Source of the DNA: Amblyornis subalaris
Taxonomy: Eukaryota > Chordata > Aves > Passeriformes > Ptilonorhynchidae
Reading direction: 5' to 3'
Length of the DNA stretch: 64,000 nt
Assembly: GCA_018881555.1 (NCBI GenBank)
Contig: JACAXG010000122.1
Span: 2,385,051 to 2,449,050, forward strand
Shown here: positions 13,931-28,090 of the stretch, piece by piece
Numbering within the stretch: the stretch's first letter is position 1
How the letters are laid out: each line of letters starts with the position of its first letter
Program-made: the position numbers and the translations under genes
The notes under the pieces: generated by a model
Database searches by the model: none
Told to the model about the DNA's origin: nothing
Seen by the model: only the letters and a program-made list of their open reading frames with translations

Positions 13931-16900
13931 GACTCTCATGAGGATGAGTGGGGGTACAGTGTGCTGGTAACAATCAGTAATATTACAAGCTCCTTCATAA
14001 TTCTAATATCTGAAGTGGCAAATTGTTGGATTCCACTAGAGGATAAAGTGTTTCATCTGCAGATGGCCACATTTTCTATGTCAGGGTTTGGTGGGAAGAA
14101 AAACACCCAATGTCTTGCCACCCTCCAAACAATCCAAACACAAACCATCTTCCATTTAGCTTTTGCTAGTGAAAACAAAACCTAAATAATCACATTCCCC
14201 TGACTAATGTGCTATGTAGGCAAAAACACAATTTGTCATTTAGGCTAGTACTAAATACCACCTGAAAGAAGAGTCTGAAGCAAAATTCACTTTCCTTTTG
14301 CCAGACGTCATAGAAAGCATGATAGTATCAGGGAGCTCCTTCTGGAGATATCTCTACAGAAAATCTAGCTCATGATTCTGTGACTTAATCTGTGAGCCTC
14401 TTCCTGCTCACACTTACGGTTAGCAAAAGCACTCAAAACCACCACTGATGAAGCACTTTTCTGGAAGGAAGGAAAACAACCTCAAATGCCAGAATAGAAG
14501 GTACACATCATAGAAGGAAGATTTTCAACCAAAGGTTAGGAATCCAGTGTTTTTCCACCAGATGCCTGCAGGCCTCAGATCTTCTCCGTTCTGTACTGTG
14601 GTAAGCATCAGCTCAGCAACAGTACCGAAAAAAATCAAGACCTTTCCTGGAATATTTCTTTCAGCCCAAGCAATTCTGCACAGCCACACATGCTCCCTTA
14701 TAGGACCTCTTCCTCCAGAACTTGTTAGATATGGTTGTCACGGTCCTTACTTGTAAAAAAAAGGTAATTATTTACCATAACTCTGCAAAGCACATAGTCA
14801 GTCGTTTGTCTCTAACAACTATGCAGAAGAATTACAGGCAGCTGGAACACAACAGGATCTTGTTTGCCACCCAGAGAATATATAGTTTGCTCCCCACAGT
14901 CTACTCCTTTTCTTCAGGAACTTGTACTTCAATGGCAGAAAGCCAAGGGAGAATCCAGAGCAACCCTTTCTTATAAATCACACCACACCTTTGCTTCAGT
15001 CTTTCAGTCATGAATTACAGGAAATTTTTCTGGCACAGCAGCTGGTAGCAACAGGTGGACCCCATGTCCCTTCCCTGGAGCAGGAGTATACCCCATAGCA
15101 CAACTGGTCAATTAGCTCCAGATGACACCTTGCCAGGCTGTCATCACCTTGAAGGCAAAGGAATAAGGGATTGATGGTTCCCTGCTTTTTTGCACAAGCT
15201 ATTCTGGCCTTGGGAAGTTGCAAATGGTGAGAAGACCTGATGAGAACCATGCTGAATCCCTTTAGTCACACAGCAGCATGGCTGAAGGGAAATACCCCGA
15301 GGTATCAACACTGCAGAGAATTTGAGCGCTGAAGGGGAATCACTGGCAGCATTTGATCTCCTAAAATAGGTAACCTAAAAGAAATTCTGATTCTTGGACT
15401 CATGATTTCTTTTCTGGTCTGCCTTTGGAGCTGCACAATGCAATGCTGTTCCTTGCAGATAAGATTGTATTTCAAACTTAAAAAATATAATACACCCATA
15501 AAAACAACAAGCGTAATTTCTTCTGAGTTCCTCCCCACATTATTATTCTTTAGAAACCAATATACTTAAATAGGTTGGAATAAATGATGATCCAGAGAGT
15601 CTGCTTCCTGCTGTTGGTTTATCACTTCTGCTACTTTTACCACTCTTCTGAGACCTGGAAATATGTTTTGGTAAAGATACCATCTTCTAGGCATGGATAC
15701 AAACAGTGAATCAGTGTGTTCATATTAATGTCACAACAACTACCACATCCAAGCCAGTATGAGGCAAAGGTCTCTGCAACGCATATTTTCTATTTGTTAC
15801 CAACAATTTATTCTGTTTGTGTGAGACAATCAAGGGATCAGGCTAGACTCTCTGGCTATGCATATCACACTTAAATCCCACTGCCAGAGTTTATGCCTCA
15901 AGTATGTACTTTACAGGAAGATGCCTGTTTGTTTTCCTGTAGCTAGCTGTGGTCAGAGCTGGGTATTCTATAGATCACGTGGCTCACATTCCTCCTGGAA
16001 GTCATTTTGTGAGCTGCAGTTTCCAGCAGCAATCTCAAATAAAATTTTCCACAGGCAAAAAAATCTTGGTCCTGCTCTGCTGATCTTAATAGACGTCTAT
16101 TTTATGTTAAGTTTTTTGTGTTTGAGGGCCTCCAAGTTTTGCAAGTGGTAGGATGGAGAAAATTAAACCACTTTCAAGAACAAAAGATTCAGTATAGACA
16201 AAAAAGACTGTTGAATACACTTGGATTACAAACATCTGCTTTATGGCTCACATCTCAAAATAATATTTTCCCTGAACCTATACCTCCACCTAGTCTCCAG
16301 GCAACCCCCTACCCTAATAAAGCATACTAACTGAAGGAAAATTACCATAGACAAAGACACATTGCCCTTGAAGAACAGCATGTGAGAACAGCAAATAAAG
16401 AAATTATCAAGACATGGCAGATTTCACAGCACCTGTCAGTTTTCCCAATGGCCCACTCTATAATTCCTTTACTTAAACTAAAATTCTTTCTTGGTATTTA
16501 TCTTAGTAATGCAACTCAGGGCAATGGTTCCTGCGTAGCCTGAAGTTTACTACTTCCTTTTCCTTCCTTCCCCTTTTACCTGAATAAGGTCTTGCCTGGT
16601 TTTTTTGTTTGCTTGCTTTTTCCCCAGGAGTATGACTTGGTCTAATAAACTTTGCCTCATTTCCTTCTGTCATGTGGATGCACATGTATTCATGAACCAA
16701 CATGCAGATGTCAGAAAAGTCCTTTTGCTAAATTGCAGAATTACTGTCTACCTGCAGCACACTGCAGTATCAGCTTTTTTTTTCCTTTCTCAGATGAGCA
16801 GAATTAATCCCTGATAATCTGCTTTAAATGCTGAGAAGAATGACTAACAGTCTGCAATAAAAGATAGCTATGCTGACTTCTGAGAATGCACCTTTGCCCA

Positions 16901-19900
16901 GAGACCACTGAACTGAAATAAACACAGCCAAGAACTGAATACCTTTTTTGCAAATGGGCCTGTACTCATAGTACATAAAATAATAAAATACGGACCGCTA
17001 AAACTCAAGGCTCTTACTTCTTCTATCACGTATTTTCAGCATGGCCCTACTTTGGCTGAAAATGCAATGCATTAGTGTTCCCTGGGGACACTGCAGGGTA
17101 TTATGGCATTCTTTGCGGGCCACTGGATGGCACTAGTATCCAAAATACCACAGCCAGCCCACCATTTGTTTGGCCAAGAAAAAGACATTGACTTTTAAAA
17201 ATCGAACCACTCAAAACAGCAGCCCCTGGGCAGCCTGCATCACTACTTTCATGTCTACCAAAATTGCACAGGTCACAGGAAAAGTGACATAAACCACTGC
17301 AAAATATGTCACTTCATTGTTTGTCATAGCTGCACAAAAGAAGTTTGGGCTACACAAAAGATTTGTGGCCATTCTGCTATACTTGAAAAGTCATTTAAGA
17401 AATTGGTTAATTCTGTTAGATGTTGGATACATGCAACTCCCTGTGCATTAGGTTAGGGAATAAATGAAAGTAGCGTGTCACTATCTTCTTTTGATCCATG
17501 CATTAGAAATGGTGTACCTGCTCCTGCTGTATGAGTATTTGTATCAAATCCTGTGGAGTTTTTTTGTAAGCAAAGATGACACTGGAATATGGTGAACTTA
17601 TGTTGGACTAAGGTGAGACAAGCAGCCTGCAACTGCCCATGGTCTCAACGGTGTTGATGGAGATGCTCACAGCAAACCATTTCACTTGGATTTGAAGAAT
17701 GAGGCGCTATACTTTCATTTCAGTATCTTGCCTTAGAAAAGGTGCTTGTTGTCCGAATCAGCTTTGTCTTCAATTTAGGGAAGAATGGGAAACGTGGATT
17801 TTTAAACTTGTTTTTTACCTTGCAACACTGGAGACACACAGGAGATACTAGAACTGGGACATCTCTCCTCAAGGATTAACAAATAGAAACAATTTTAAAT
17901 GTGGTGTCTGCAGAGCAGTCATGGCTGAGTGGCAGACTTTCTTCAGAATGTCAACAGATTGGGGCCTCTGCCAAACGCTTAAAGCTCTGTGAGAAATCCA
18001 TTATTTCCAATGAAACTGGAGCCAGGGCAGCAACATGCCTTCCTTTTGTACTCACTCAACAGGAGTCATTCTTCATTTTCCTTCATATTACAAACAGGGA
18101 AAGCTGCCTTAGATTTAATATTATCAGGATAGATGCTAAACCCAGAAAATGTTGCATTTCAAACAGATAACCTGTTTTTTAACAACTGCGTTGCCTATAA
18201 AGAGCTAAATGTAGTGGGAGAAGGAGAAGGAAAGAACGGTGAAAGAAAAGATGGTAAATAGTGGTTAAATCAGACAAAAGGGCTCTGTGGCAGAGTGCAA
18301 ATGAAGCACAGCTGGTTTACAGCTGCACTATATTCCCCTGGAAGGTAGGGCACTGGGGAAATGCCGTAATGCTTTCATTACTATCAGGATGGTACAACAG
18401 ACTGGATGGACTGAATGGCCCTTTTTTCTGATGCCCGTAAAAATGGTAATAAAAAATCCATTGGTTCCCTGCAGCCTTGTGCATTCTGAGACAGGCTGTC
18501 ATGCATAAGAGAGTAGGCAGACTGCTGTTGTGCTTTCAAGGGATTCATGGGCCAAAGTCTTGGAGTAACACCCCAAAATCTGATTTTGAGGACAGACCAA
18601 AAGCATTTCAGGTGGGGAAATGGAAGGAAAGATGAGAGTGTTAAAGCCTGCTGCAAAGCAAGCTTGAACTATGGACAACCTTCCCCTTGAAACTTCAGTG
18701 AGCTTGAGCCCAGACTGCCTGTCATTTTCTTAAACTCACAGTTTCAAACCTGGCTCTATACAATTTTTTGTCTCCACTTCCTTCCCTTCCCACCTGATGA
18801 ATTATTGCATGAGCTTCCTGAAGACTGCACACCAATTTCATCATTGCACCTCTCTCTCACTTTTCTTGGCCCACACATTCATGTCAATACCTCTATTAGT
18901 CATTTCCTCCTTCTTGTGATTATAATTGAAATTTACTGGGATAAGATGGGATGATTATGAGTTCAAAAGCTTTTAACAAGAAGTACCCTGCTGTTTGTCA
19001 GCTCCACTTGAGGAAGCTCTTGTGCATCTGTGTGAGTTCCTCTTGTCTCCCTGAGAGAACTGTCTGGCTGCTACATGAAATGGGGCCATGGTCTATAAAT
19101 TACAGTGGCACCAAACCCAGAAACAAGCTCCCTGTGTCTGCATTTGTTGCCTGAGATGACAAATGAAAAATAGTAACAGTGAACAGTAACTATGCCTCAG
19201 ACACCAAAGTCATTGCTTCGGCAGTGGAGGCAGCAGAGGATTTTAAACTTCTGCATCAGTTTGAAGGCTGGAGGCTCCTCCTTTGAGCTATTAAGCCCTT
19301 AGCACTATTCCTGATGTGATACAGTAGTCTCTCTCTAACTAGGCTCACATAAGACAAATTCTACCAGCTATAAAAAGCTTCAAAAAATGCGACTGTGAAA
19401 CCCAAGAATGTAATTTTTTCCCACCAGGAGTACATCACGAGCCACTTTGAGTGCGGATGTCAACAGCTTCTTTGTTGAATTTCTCCCAGAAGGCTCAAAG
19501 CTGCGAAAAATCAAAAGCACCAGCTTCCTCCTTCTGAAGTTGTGCAAGAGCCTTTGAGGTTTTGCTATTAGCAGCCTCCTTTTGCAAACTGTTTCTTCCA
19601 AGGAACATTCATTCCCCACATTAAGGTCAACCAAGGGTTTCCTTAAGGCAGCTGAGCCACTGCCATCTCTGCTGGGAGGGCCCAGAGAGAGATGCAGCAT
19701 TGGGATCGCTATCACAGGCACGTGCTGTAGATGTGGCACAAACCCAAAATCTAATTTAGAATGCTGTAGTGCCAAGGGAAGCTCGTGTTTGACTCCAAAG
19801 ATAAACAACTACTTTCTGGTCATTTCCAGAGGCAGGACAGCCATCTCTATGCCCCACTATGCTCATCAGGGAAATAACTGGTTTATCTTTCAACAGGAGA

Positions 19901-20217
19901 AGTTACACATGTGCCAGTAGGTTACATACTTACAGATGAGCTTGAAGGCTTTTTCCTCTGTGCCTTTCACAGCGATTTCTATGTCTGTGCAGCACAATAT
20001 GTGGCAGCAAAACTTTGCAGGAAGACCTTGTGCTTTCCACCACTGCCAGGCTTGAACACTTCCCTGAAAACAGACCTTTTAAACTAAATTAATTAATTCT
20101 GGAATAATAAAACCCCCAGACCCTTCTTTTCAGTGTCTTTACAAATGAAAACATGTATCTTTAACTTAAATTCTCTGTGGCTAGGAATTAACTGACACGG
20201 AGCTGGAGGTTTCTCCA
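13931..20217. other. Intronic DNA, no gene seen
   Basis: Unique CpG-poor sequence between two CR1 copies. The 142-codon minus frame at 19380-19808 has no recognised family or splice context. No structured RNA was recognised. Confidence 0.55.
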
Positions 20218-20727
20218 TGAGAGGAACGTATGGATGACCTAGATGGTGTTATTACATAGAGACATGATGCTCCTGGAGTGACTCCAGTATAAGGCTACAA
20301 AGATAAAGAGAGGACTGGAGCACCTCTCTCATGTGGAAATGCAGAGGGTGCCAGCTAGTCCTCTTCAGCCTGGAGAAGAGACAACAGAGAAGGGACCTCA
20401 CCAATGTCTATAAATATCTTAAGGCAGGATGTCAAGAGGATGGAGCCAGGCTCTTCTCAGTGGTGCCAAGCAATAGGACGAAAGGCACCAAGCAGAAACA
20501 GGAAGTTCCCCCTGAACATGTGGAAGAACTCCTTTACTGTGGGGATGACAGTGCACTGGAACAGGCTGCCCAGAGAGGTTGTTGAGGCTCTCTCACTGGA
20601 GATACTCAAGTATTACCTGGATGCAATCCTGTGCAATTTGCTCTAGTGGACCCTGCTTCAGCAGGGAGGTTGGGCTAGACGACCTCCAGTGGTCCCTTCC
20701 ATTCTCATTCATTCTGTGATTCTGTGT
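20218..20727 (+). mobile_element. CR1 LINE, short 3' copy
   Basis: It carries GGCTACAAAGATAAAGAG...GGAGCACCTCTC, the CTCTTCAGCCTGGAGAAGAG and AGGCTGCCCAGAGAGGTTGT landmarks, GACCTCCAGTGGTCCCTTCC, and a terminal ATTCATTCTGTGATTCTGTG. This is the last ~500 bp of CR1 with an intact 8-mer tail. No coding capacity remains. Confidence 0.9.
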
Positions 20728-23303
20728 TTATGGATAGTCATGTGGAATCAGAAAGGCTTGAACTAGTTTGTAGGTTGACGAACCAACAGTTTTTCCATGG
20801 ATATCCTGCAAAGCAGCTGTCTAACAGCTGTGCATGAAACACATTTCCCTATAAATAATGATAACTGCAAAGCTCTTTTTGCTATCCAGTCTAAGTCCCA
20901 GATCTTAAAAATGACAAAAAATGAGTGCAGCTACTGAAAGACAGGGTATTTTTTTAATCTTCTGTATCAAGCTTCCTGTGCTGGTTTAGTGTTGCAAGTA
21001 AGTTCCAGCAATCAATCAAAAGACAAGTCTTTGGAACATTATCTTCTGTTTTCCAGATGTTCCCAGTCAAACTAACACTTTAATCTGTCCACTTCCTATC
21101 CTCTTGCCAAGTTTTGTTATTTGGGGGAGTCCACTTTACATTGGATTAAGGTCCTCCTGAAGAGGGATGGTGGATCCACACATCCTTTAGGAATCATTTG
21201 AACTCCATTCTATACACGGAGGTACTGATAGCATCCCCACAGCAATTAAAAAAAGCCACTTCTTTCCTTTACAGTTATGATCAAGTATGTCATCTCTTTT
21301 TCTCTTTTTAATTTGTTACACAGGAAGAAACATTATCTATTAAAGAGTTTAATTTTTAAAAGCTAAATTTGTCAGTAGATTTTATAAAAATTCATGCAGT
21401 AATTGCTGAGTATTTCAGATACATTTTGCCTGGAACCTCAGTTCTCACCTTCCAAAGCAATGATCACTTAGGACCTATGCGAATGAAAGCACAGGCCCAC
21501 ATCTGCCTTCCAAAGGACTACACTGCTGCAGGAATTGCTGCTTTGCAGCTGCTTGCAACTGCCTTCTTGCCAGAACCTACATTGCTCTGCAGTTGTGTTT
21601 CTGCTCTGAGGTGTCTTCTTCTGTGCAAAGTCAGCCACATTGCTTTAAATGGAGAAGATGGGTTTTTCATTCCACAATCTGTGGCGGGTCTAGCTAAATA
21701 TGATCCAGAACTTGGCTGTTGTCACCTCCTCAGGGCTGCAGCTGGGTTTGGAGCAGCTGATTATACATCTCTTCTCCTACACACTTCAGTTGCATTTGTG
21801 TAACATGATATAAAAGCAATACATGAGGTACTCTTGAAATTGCTGATCCTAATCCAATCCTAGCATCTCAGTGGCGGGTCTGCTGGACCAACCACTTGTG
21901 TAGGAATTTTCTCCCCTTTGGTTCAGCTTCAAATATCTCAACCTGTGTTAAGTTTTCCTAATTATTATTTTTAAAAAAATTTAACTCTTCTACAGCGCAG
22001 TATGAGCATAGAGTTATGATCTTCAATGACTAACTAAGAAATATTGGAGTCTCCTTTACAGCACAGATAGGTACCACTGTTCAAGGCATGGCTTTTCAGT
22101 GTACAAAAGGAGCTTGCTGTTTCCCTCTTGTCACTGTCCCTTTTGAGTGTTTGGACAGTGTAGTCAACCAACCAATGTGATTAAGAGAAAATAACAGCAG
22201 GGGAGCCAACAGGTGCCTGCTCCTGGTGTCTTGCAGAAGCCTTCTGAAACAAGCTGGAGATCACCATCTGACACCCCGCATGTCAGCAGCCCCAGCAGTA
22301 CAGGGGCTTGGCGCATACACTGCAGAGGTTCTGGCGAGCCAAAATGCAGATGAGATTCTCTAAATACATTTTCATACATCTATAGCTTGGACACTATAAA
22401 ATGGCAAGTCTGCTATTTCTTAATGAATACTGCAGACTTAAAATAATTGAGCTTTCCTCTATTATGATTCCAGCCTGATCCTATTAAAAATTCAGCAAAT
22501 TTTGCCTTCATTATGGTCCGGGATTCATAAAAGGTTGGATTCTCTAGCCTGCCTGCCATGCTTGTGTAACTGCCAGTTCCTGTCTAACAGGAAAGCAAAA
22601 CTGCATTAGAAAGAGACACTTTCCGACCTACAATGTCACCGGCATACAAAACATTGTTCGTTGTGGGGTATCTATGTCATTCTGTCCCATCATTACTCGT
22701 GGCTGGCCAGAGTCATGACGAGTGACATTTTCACCAGACCCGATGGATCTCATTGAGCTATGGAGCTACATGCTACTTTTAAGGTCTGTTCTAGAGTCTC
22801 TGTCCCCCTTAGGGGACACCTGCCACAGCAGACCTGTGAAACAAAATGGCCTGTGGGTGATGTGCAGATCACAAATCCAAACCTCCATTTCATCGTATGG
22901 TACTTGCACAGCAGTGAAATCACCTATGTGTCCATTTTATAAGACGAGCTGACAATGAAGAGCTATTAATGAACACACAGTATGAGTCAAGTGGGGGCCC
23001 CTGTAGGAATTAAAAATTAACATTTTTATTTTTAAGCTATTCCACAAGCCATGTCTGCATCTCATATCTAATGAATTCTAATTGAATAATTATCAGAAAT
23101 AAAGTTATTTTTAATAGTAAAATATTTAATCAGATTAAAAAGTATGATGAACTTTTTCTTCTTGAATGAAGTGGGGTTTTTTTGTTTTTGAAAGGACACA
23201 TCAGAGTTTTTGAAATGCTGTGGAGTGAGAGGAATTCCTGCCCTCTTACCACATCTAGTCACCAGACCACACATTTTAGTTCAAGAATGCACATAAATTA
23301 CAC
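20728..23303. other. Intronic DNA with possible AT-rich regulatory block
   Basis: Unique sequence. The 144-codon frame at 21369-21803 is unrecognised and probably chance. The right end holds the AT-rich block listed at 22960-23130. Confidence 0.5.
22960..23130. other. AT-rich block with clustered TAAT cores
   Basis: This stretch lacks CpG and has TAATGAATTCTAATTGAATA and ATAATTATC motifs at 23068-23095, typical homeodomain binding cores. It looks like a conserved non-coding element, but AT-rich DNA gives such motifs by chance and no alignment could be made. Confidence 0.2.
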
Positions 23304-23307
23304 AGCC

Positions 23308-24023
23308 TGATGTCTGTATAATCTGTGTCAAAGTTACAAGATGCTTATATAACCTGAATATACCTATATACCTGTATAACCTGAATATACCTATATAACC
23401 TGAATTAGCTTTTTATACCTATATCATAACTTTCTATACAATGTAATAGTCAGTATGTAATTAATTATTTGCTTAGTGCTTAAATAAGCAGAATCTCACC
23501 AGGTGAATAGTTTCGAGATAGACAAGTAAAGCTATAAATTAGTCAAGTATAGCTATACTGGAAAGCTACAGGATGTACTGATGAAAAGCTGGCAGAGATA
23601 AAGCCAATTATCCACAAAGTGAAAGAATTCAGACCGGTTGGATTCAGAAAGGACTATTTCACCATAACTGTGCGTGCTCTGAAGACAAAGTTGAAAAGTT
23701 CAGATGCGAGGAAGACCTTGAGCCTTCATCAGTGAAGACCCCCAAGACCACCTAAATTGGAGAGGTGCAAGCGCAGTGAAAAAGAACTATTTATAGCCAT
23801 GCCATAAAAATATGCAAATTATTTCCGGCACATATGTAATGATGTTGTAATGACATTATGATATTCAACAGCACCTACTATATAAATAAACTACGACACA
23901 TGACAAAGGTGGGTGAATTAAGTAAAAATATCCCCCTCACCACTGGCGCTGTAATAAACAAATACCTACTCAACAGACACCAGTCTATCGGATTTTATCT
24001 TTGGCCTATCTTTTTGGGCATCA
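23308..24023 (+). mobile_element. Solo LTR of a second ERV family (716 bp), probably ERV1-like
   Basis: The ends are inverted (TGATG...CATCA) and flanked by the identical 4-base duplication AGCC at 23304-23307 and 24024-24027. A TATA-like CTATTTATAG lies at about 23788 and a polyadenylation signal AATAAA at 23953, followed by a short segment in the position of U5. That gives the full U3-R-U5 order in plus orientation. The left part holds tandem TATAACCTGAATATACC units. Four-base duplications point to a gamma/epsilon-like (ERV1) integrase, but without internal genes the class is tentative. No proviral body adjoins it. Confidence 0.7.
23346..23405. repeat. AT-rich tandem repeat, about 27-bp unit, in the U3 of the LTR
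   Basis: The unit TATAACCTGAATATACC followed by TATATACCTG occurs about two and a third times in direct orientation. It lies in the U3 part of the LTR at 23308-24023, where tandem enhancer-like repeats are common. Confidence 0.7.
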
Positions 24024-24027
24024 AGCC

Positions 24028-27000
24028 CTTTCCTGCAGCAGCACAGAAAAATAAAAAGAGCTGCAAAGAATAATTATTCACTTTTCCATAGATTCTTAGA
24101 AAGGACAAATAGCACTGATTTTTTTTCCCCGACCAATTAGAAAATTTTGTCTTCTATACATTCTTCTCTACAGAAATATCTCCTTTCTCTGCTTTCTGAC
24201 AGATCACTTGGCTGTTTCTGCATTGCTAATATTTTCTTATGGTCGCTTCTAAAATCCAGTCAGCCAGCTGTGAATGACAGTGATTTAACTGGTTCAACAC
24301 AGAAAGAAACAACCCTGAACAGTCAATTTTGCTAAACTCCATGTTGCATCCTTTTGCACCATGACTGCCTGCCCTTGTGACAGTTCCTCAGGCTTTCCAA
24401 GACCTCTGTGCCCGGCAGAGAGACCTTGGCAAAACTTTTCGGTAGTTGCAGAACTGCTGTGATGGGGATGACAAAAACCGCTATTATTTGCTAACAGGTG
24501 ACTAGAAAAGGTTGCTGATTGCAGAAGTCCTCAGCCAAGAGTCAGTTTCCAGTGTTCAACCTCTCGCACTTGGCACAGGGAGGTTTTTTACTGAAGGAGC
24601 AGCCCACTCTGGCTCTGTACTGGTAGCCTGTCAACAGCAGTGTTTTAGAGGATTTTTAGGCTGTCCTTTGAGTATTCTCAGGGTAGGTGAGCAGTCAGTC
24701 ACCTCAATACTTCATGACAGATAGCTCACAAGAATGGTCTAGCTTTTAAACAACAAGGCTTTACATTCCTCATGGAAATTTGAGTGCAGGTGCCCACCAT
24801 TTTCGGCAGGAACAGAGAGCCATGAGACCTCTGTGGGTCTGGATATGAATGCGTACACACTAGTGCTACCCAGCTCTGGTAGGGAGGGGAACACTGAGGA
24901 TGGCAATACTCACTTGAAGGGCCCTAACTCTGCCCTCTTTGACTTGAGTCATACGTTGCCAAACAAAGGAGTCTCAGCCTCTTGCACCACTGACACTTCA
25001 GGTAAAATTCAGACCTGAATACTTCTGCTATACCATCTCCCTCCTGTTCATCTTGGATAAATCAAAATACCACAATTTCTGCCTGTCTCTGTGCCCTTTT
25101 ACTGCTGCGCTTGTCAAATCCTGCACATTGTGGATGGTACCATACTCTACAGGATAGCTTTGAAATACCTTATGGTTGGATGTTGTCTCAGTCTTTTCAT
25201 TTCACCATTCAGCATTACAGCAATGCTCAGAGGACTCTCAAAACCAGAAAACAGAATTGCTCAGCTACCTAAAATTTCCTGTAGACAGCATGTTGTGCTT
25301 TCCCAGAGCCCCCTTAAATGCAATGAAACAAAGCTTGCAAGCCCAAAGAGAATTTAGACCAAAATTTTTTCTGGTTTTACAAAGGAGAGATGTGCTTTTA
25401 ATATGGGGCATACAAAAACACAATGCTTATTTCCTACTACTTTCATCTCCGTTCCCGAATAAGCAGGTGTCATGAGGTATTGTCACAGATGCAAACTTGG
25501 AAAACCTTCCTATGCCAGTTATCTTGATATTCAAACCACACTTCGATGACAGAGGAGTTCAGGTGGCTTCTCATGGGGAACAATCACCTGTTACACTAAA
25601 AGAGAGTAAATTCTCCCTGCACCACATATGAAAAGTAGTCACCAGTCTGGGTTAGCTCTGTGGATACACAAAGCTATCTGATCTGTTGTAGGCAGCCATT
25701 ATTTCATCCGTTCTTCCATGTCATTTGTACATTCTTGCAGGGCCCTGTAAAGAGTGTCATATGCAATGTGGTATCACAACAGCAATTTCCAAATCACAGT
25801 GCAAGAAGATCATACTTTGTAACACTAAATAAATACTTTGAGAGAGAAAAGTGTAGTCAACCTGCTATGAGATAATAAATTGGAGCAGCGGGCAAAGCGC
25901 AGATGTATTAGCTTAACAGGGCACTGCTAAGTTTTAAAATCAAACTTATCATCACCATTTAGTTGATACGCAAGAGAAACAAGTTTTGTATTTTGAATCT
26001 TGAAATTTTGAATTAGTCTGAGGCAACAACGAAGCTTATGAGCACCAGGTACCTCCATTTGCACTACAGTAATGCCAAGGAGCCCCAGATGAGAAGACAA
26101 AACTTCAGATTCATTTATATCAGCTATCAGATTTTCACATGAAAACAGACAGCAATCTTTTCTCATATGTAACCCCCACCACTGCTGCAATTCAATCGTA
26201 TTTTATCCTGCAAAAGTTATTTTTTAAGGTGTGGTCACTATGAAAGCAGTCTTCAGCTAATTGTAGCTGCAGGCTCTCCATCTTAACTTTGCATTTGCTC
26301 TCAGTTTAGGTCTCAAAGGCTAAGTTTCTGACACTAAACTAAACTTCTCCTTGCTAAAAACACATCACATCCTCTGCAGATCTGCTAGTAAAAATCTTAA
26401 ATGTCACTGAGGCCTATGCACAGGAGGAATACCAAAAACATTATGGCTAGCTCTGTTTTGCCAACTCTTGTGATTCTGTAACAAGTTTCACAATATCTCC
26501 TATTTTTCTTAAAACCTTAGCTGTAGAGTTATATGACTATATAGGAATCTTAGCTTTCATTTAAAAAAAGGAAATTAGGAGTCCTTATGAATGCAGCAAA
26601 GAGGTGGAAGTATGATCCAACTGTGGAAAAGTATAAAAAAAGCGTATAAAATATTGCAGTGGGGTTTTTTATTATCTGCATTTTACAAGCCAAATCTCTA
26701 CGTCATTATGGAACCAATATACAGTCATATTCTTCCATGCAAACTGGTGAGGATGAACATCCCTCTTTTACTGCACTGTGATCCCCTTTGTAGCCCCAAG
26801 CAGTGGTAATGTTATGACTCCACAGCTCCAGCTGGGCACTTTGGTGTGCATCACACTGTCAAAGGAAGATCATTTCCGCAAGATGACAGTTTATTTTCTA
26901 AATCGGTAATATCTTTGCCATCAGCTTAAGCTGATGTCAGTAACACATTGTCATCAGAAAACAAGGATGATCAGTTTAAAGCAATAGAGTTGCCAAGGAA

Positions 27001-28085
27001 GAGACTGAATACAAATTAAATCTTAACTCCTGCTCAGACATACATGGTTTTCTTTTTCAAATGTCCACAGTGTTTTCACAAGTCCTCTGCATCAGATTAC
27101 AATCTAAAGGTGGAGAAGAAGTAGTCCCTACAAAGCTTTCCCTCCCCTCTCATTTTCCTATAATTTTAAGCAGTACTTATAATAGTAAGTTTGCCAAGAA
27201 CGTCCATCTGGAATAATTTCCTCTGAAGTGTGATATGAGAAAGATTTATCTGGTAATTGCTGTGGATGGTTCTTGTATCTTGTAGTTGATTCTTCAGAAA
27301 CAGAGTAGTCTGAAGAGACTGAATTACAGGGGGAAAAAAGTTTAGTGGCAACTAAGTACAAAACCACTGTATCTTATTTACTCTCTTCCAAAGGAAAACA
27401 GAGAGTTTCAAATGCTGGTAAGAGAAACATGAAGGTTAAGTTTTGAGTTAAAGAAAAATTTGGGAAAAGAGCTGAATTTCAGTCTTGGCATTTGCATAGA
27501 CAGACATCAAAGAGGACAAGAAAATGAGAAGCCGGGATAGAGTGTAAGGATGGGTACATTTATAACTTTCTTTTCCTTTAGGTTTCTAAAACATTTTCTT
27601 ATAGTGTGGCAAACAGATGGGACCCACCCACCAGGAGTTTATGTAGACATAAACTACATTTAGAGACATATTATGAAAACATAACCCATCCCATACAGAA
27701 ATGTAAGAGAGTGGAGGACAAGAGAGTCTGTATTTTCAAGAGCGCATCTTTCACTGAAATCCTTTCCTATCATATGCTGAATGCTGAATTCTTCTGCAAA
27801 TCTGGTCAAGAGTTTGCATTCTGCAGAAAAACTTAAATCCAGGTTGATTATGGGGGAATAAAAGAAACATGAAAAACAGTAAGGATATTAAAAATACGCA
27901 AGTACACCCACACAGGGAATGAAACAGGAACTATACAAGCTCTTCAGTTTTCTTATCAAGGGGAAGGAGAAAACCCTTGAAGAAAGTATGGTGCTGAAAA
28001 ATGGATTTTTCCACACTAAGGTATCTTTTGGCCACTGTACATTGCTACTTGGTGGTTTTGTGTGCTGCATCATGCTGGGTCCTGA
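24028..28085. other. Intronic DNA between two LTRs, no gene seen
   Basis: It separates the ERV1-like LTR from ERVL-like copy B. No internal retroviral genes were recognised, so the two LTRs are separate solo insertions and do not bound one provirus. They also differ in family and strand. Confidence 0.55.
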
Positions 28086-28090
28086 TTGCC

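Noticed and set aside
20977..21010. TGTGCTGGTTTAG, like the start of an avian LTR
   Set aside because: No matching LTR body, no terminal CA with duplication nearby; probably chance.
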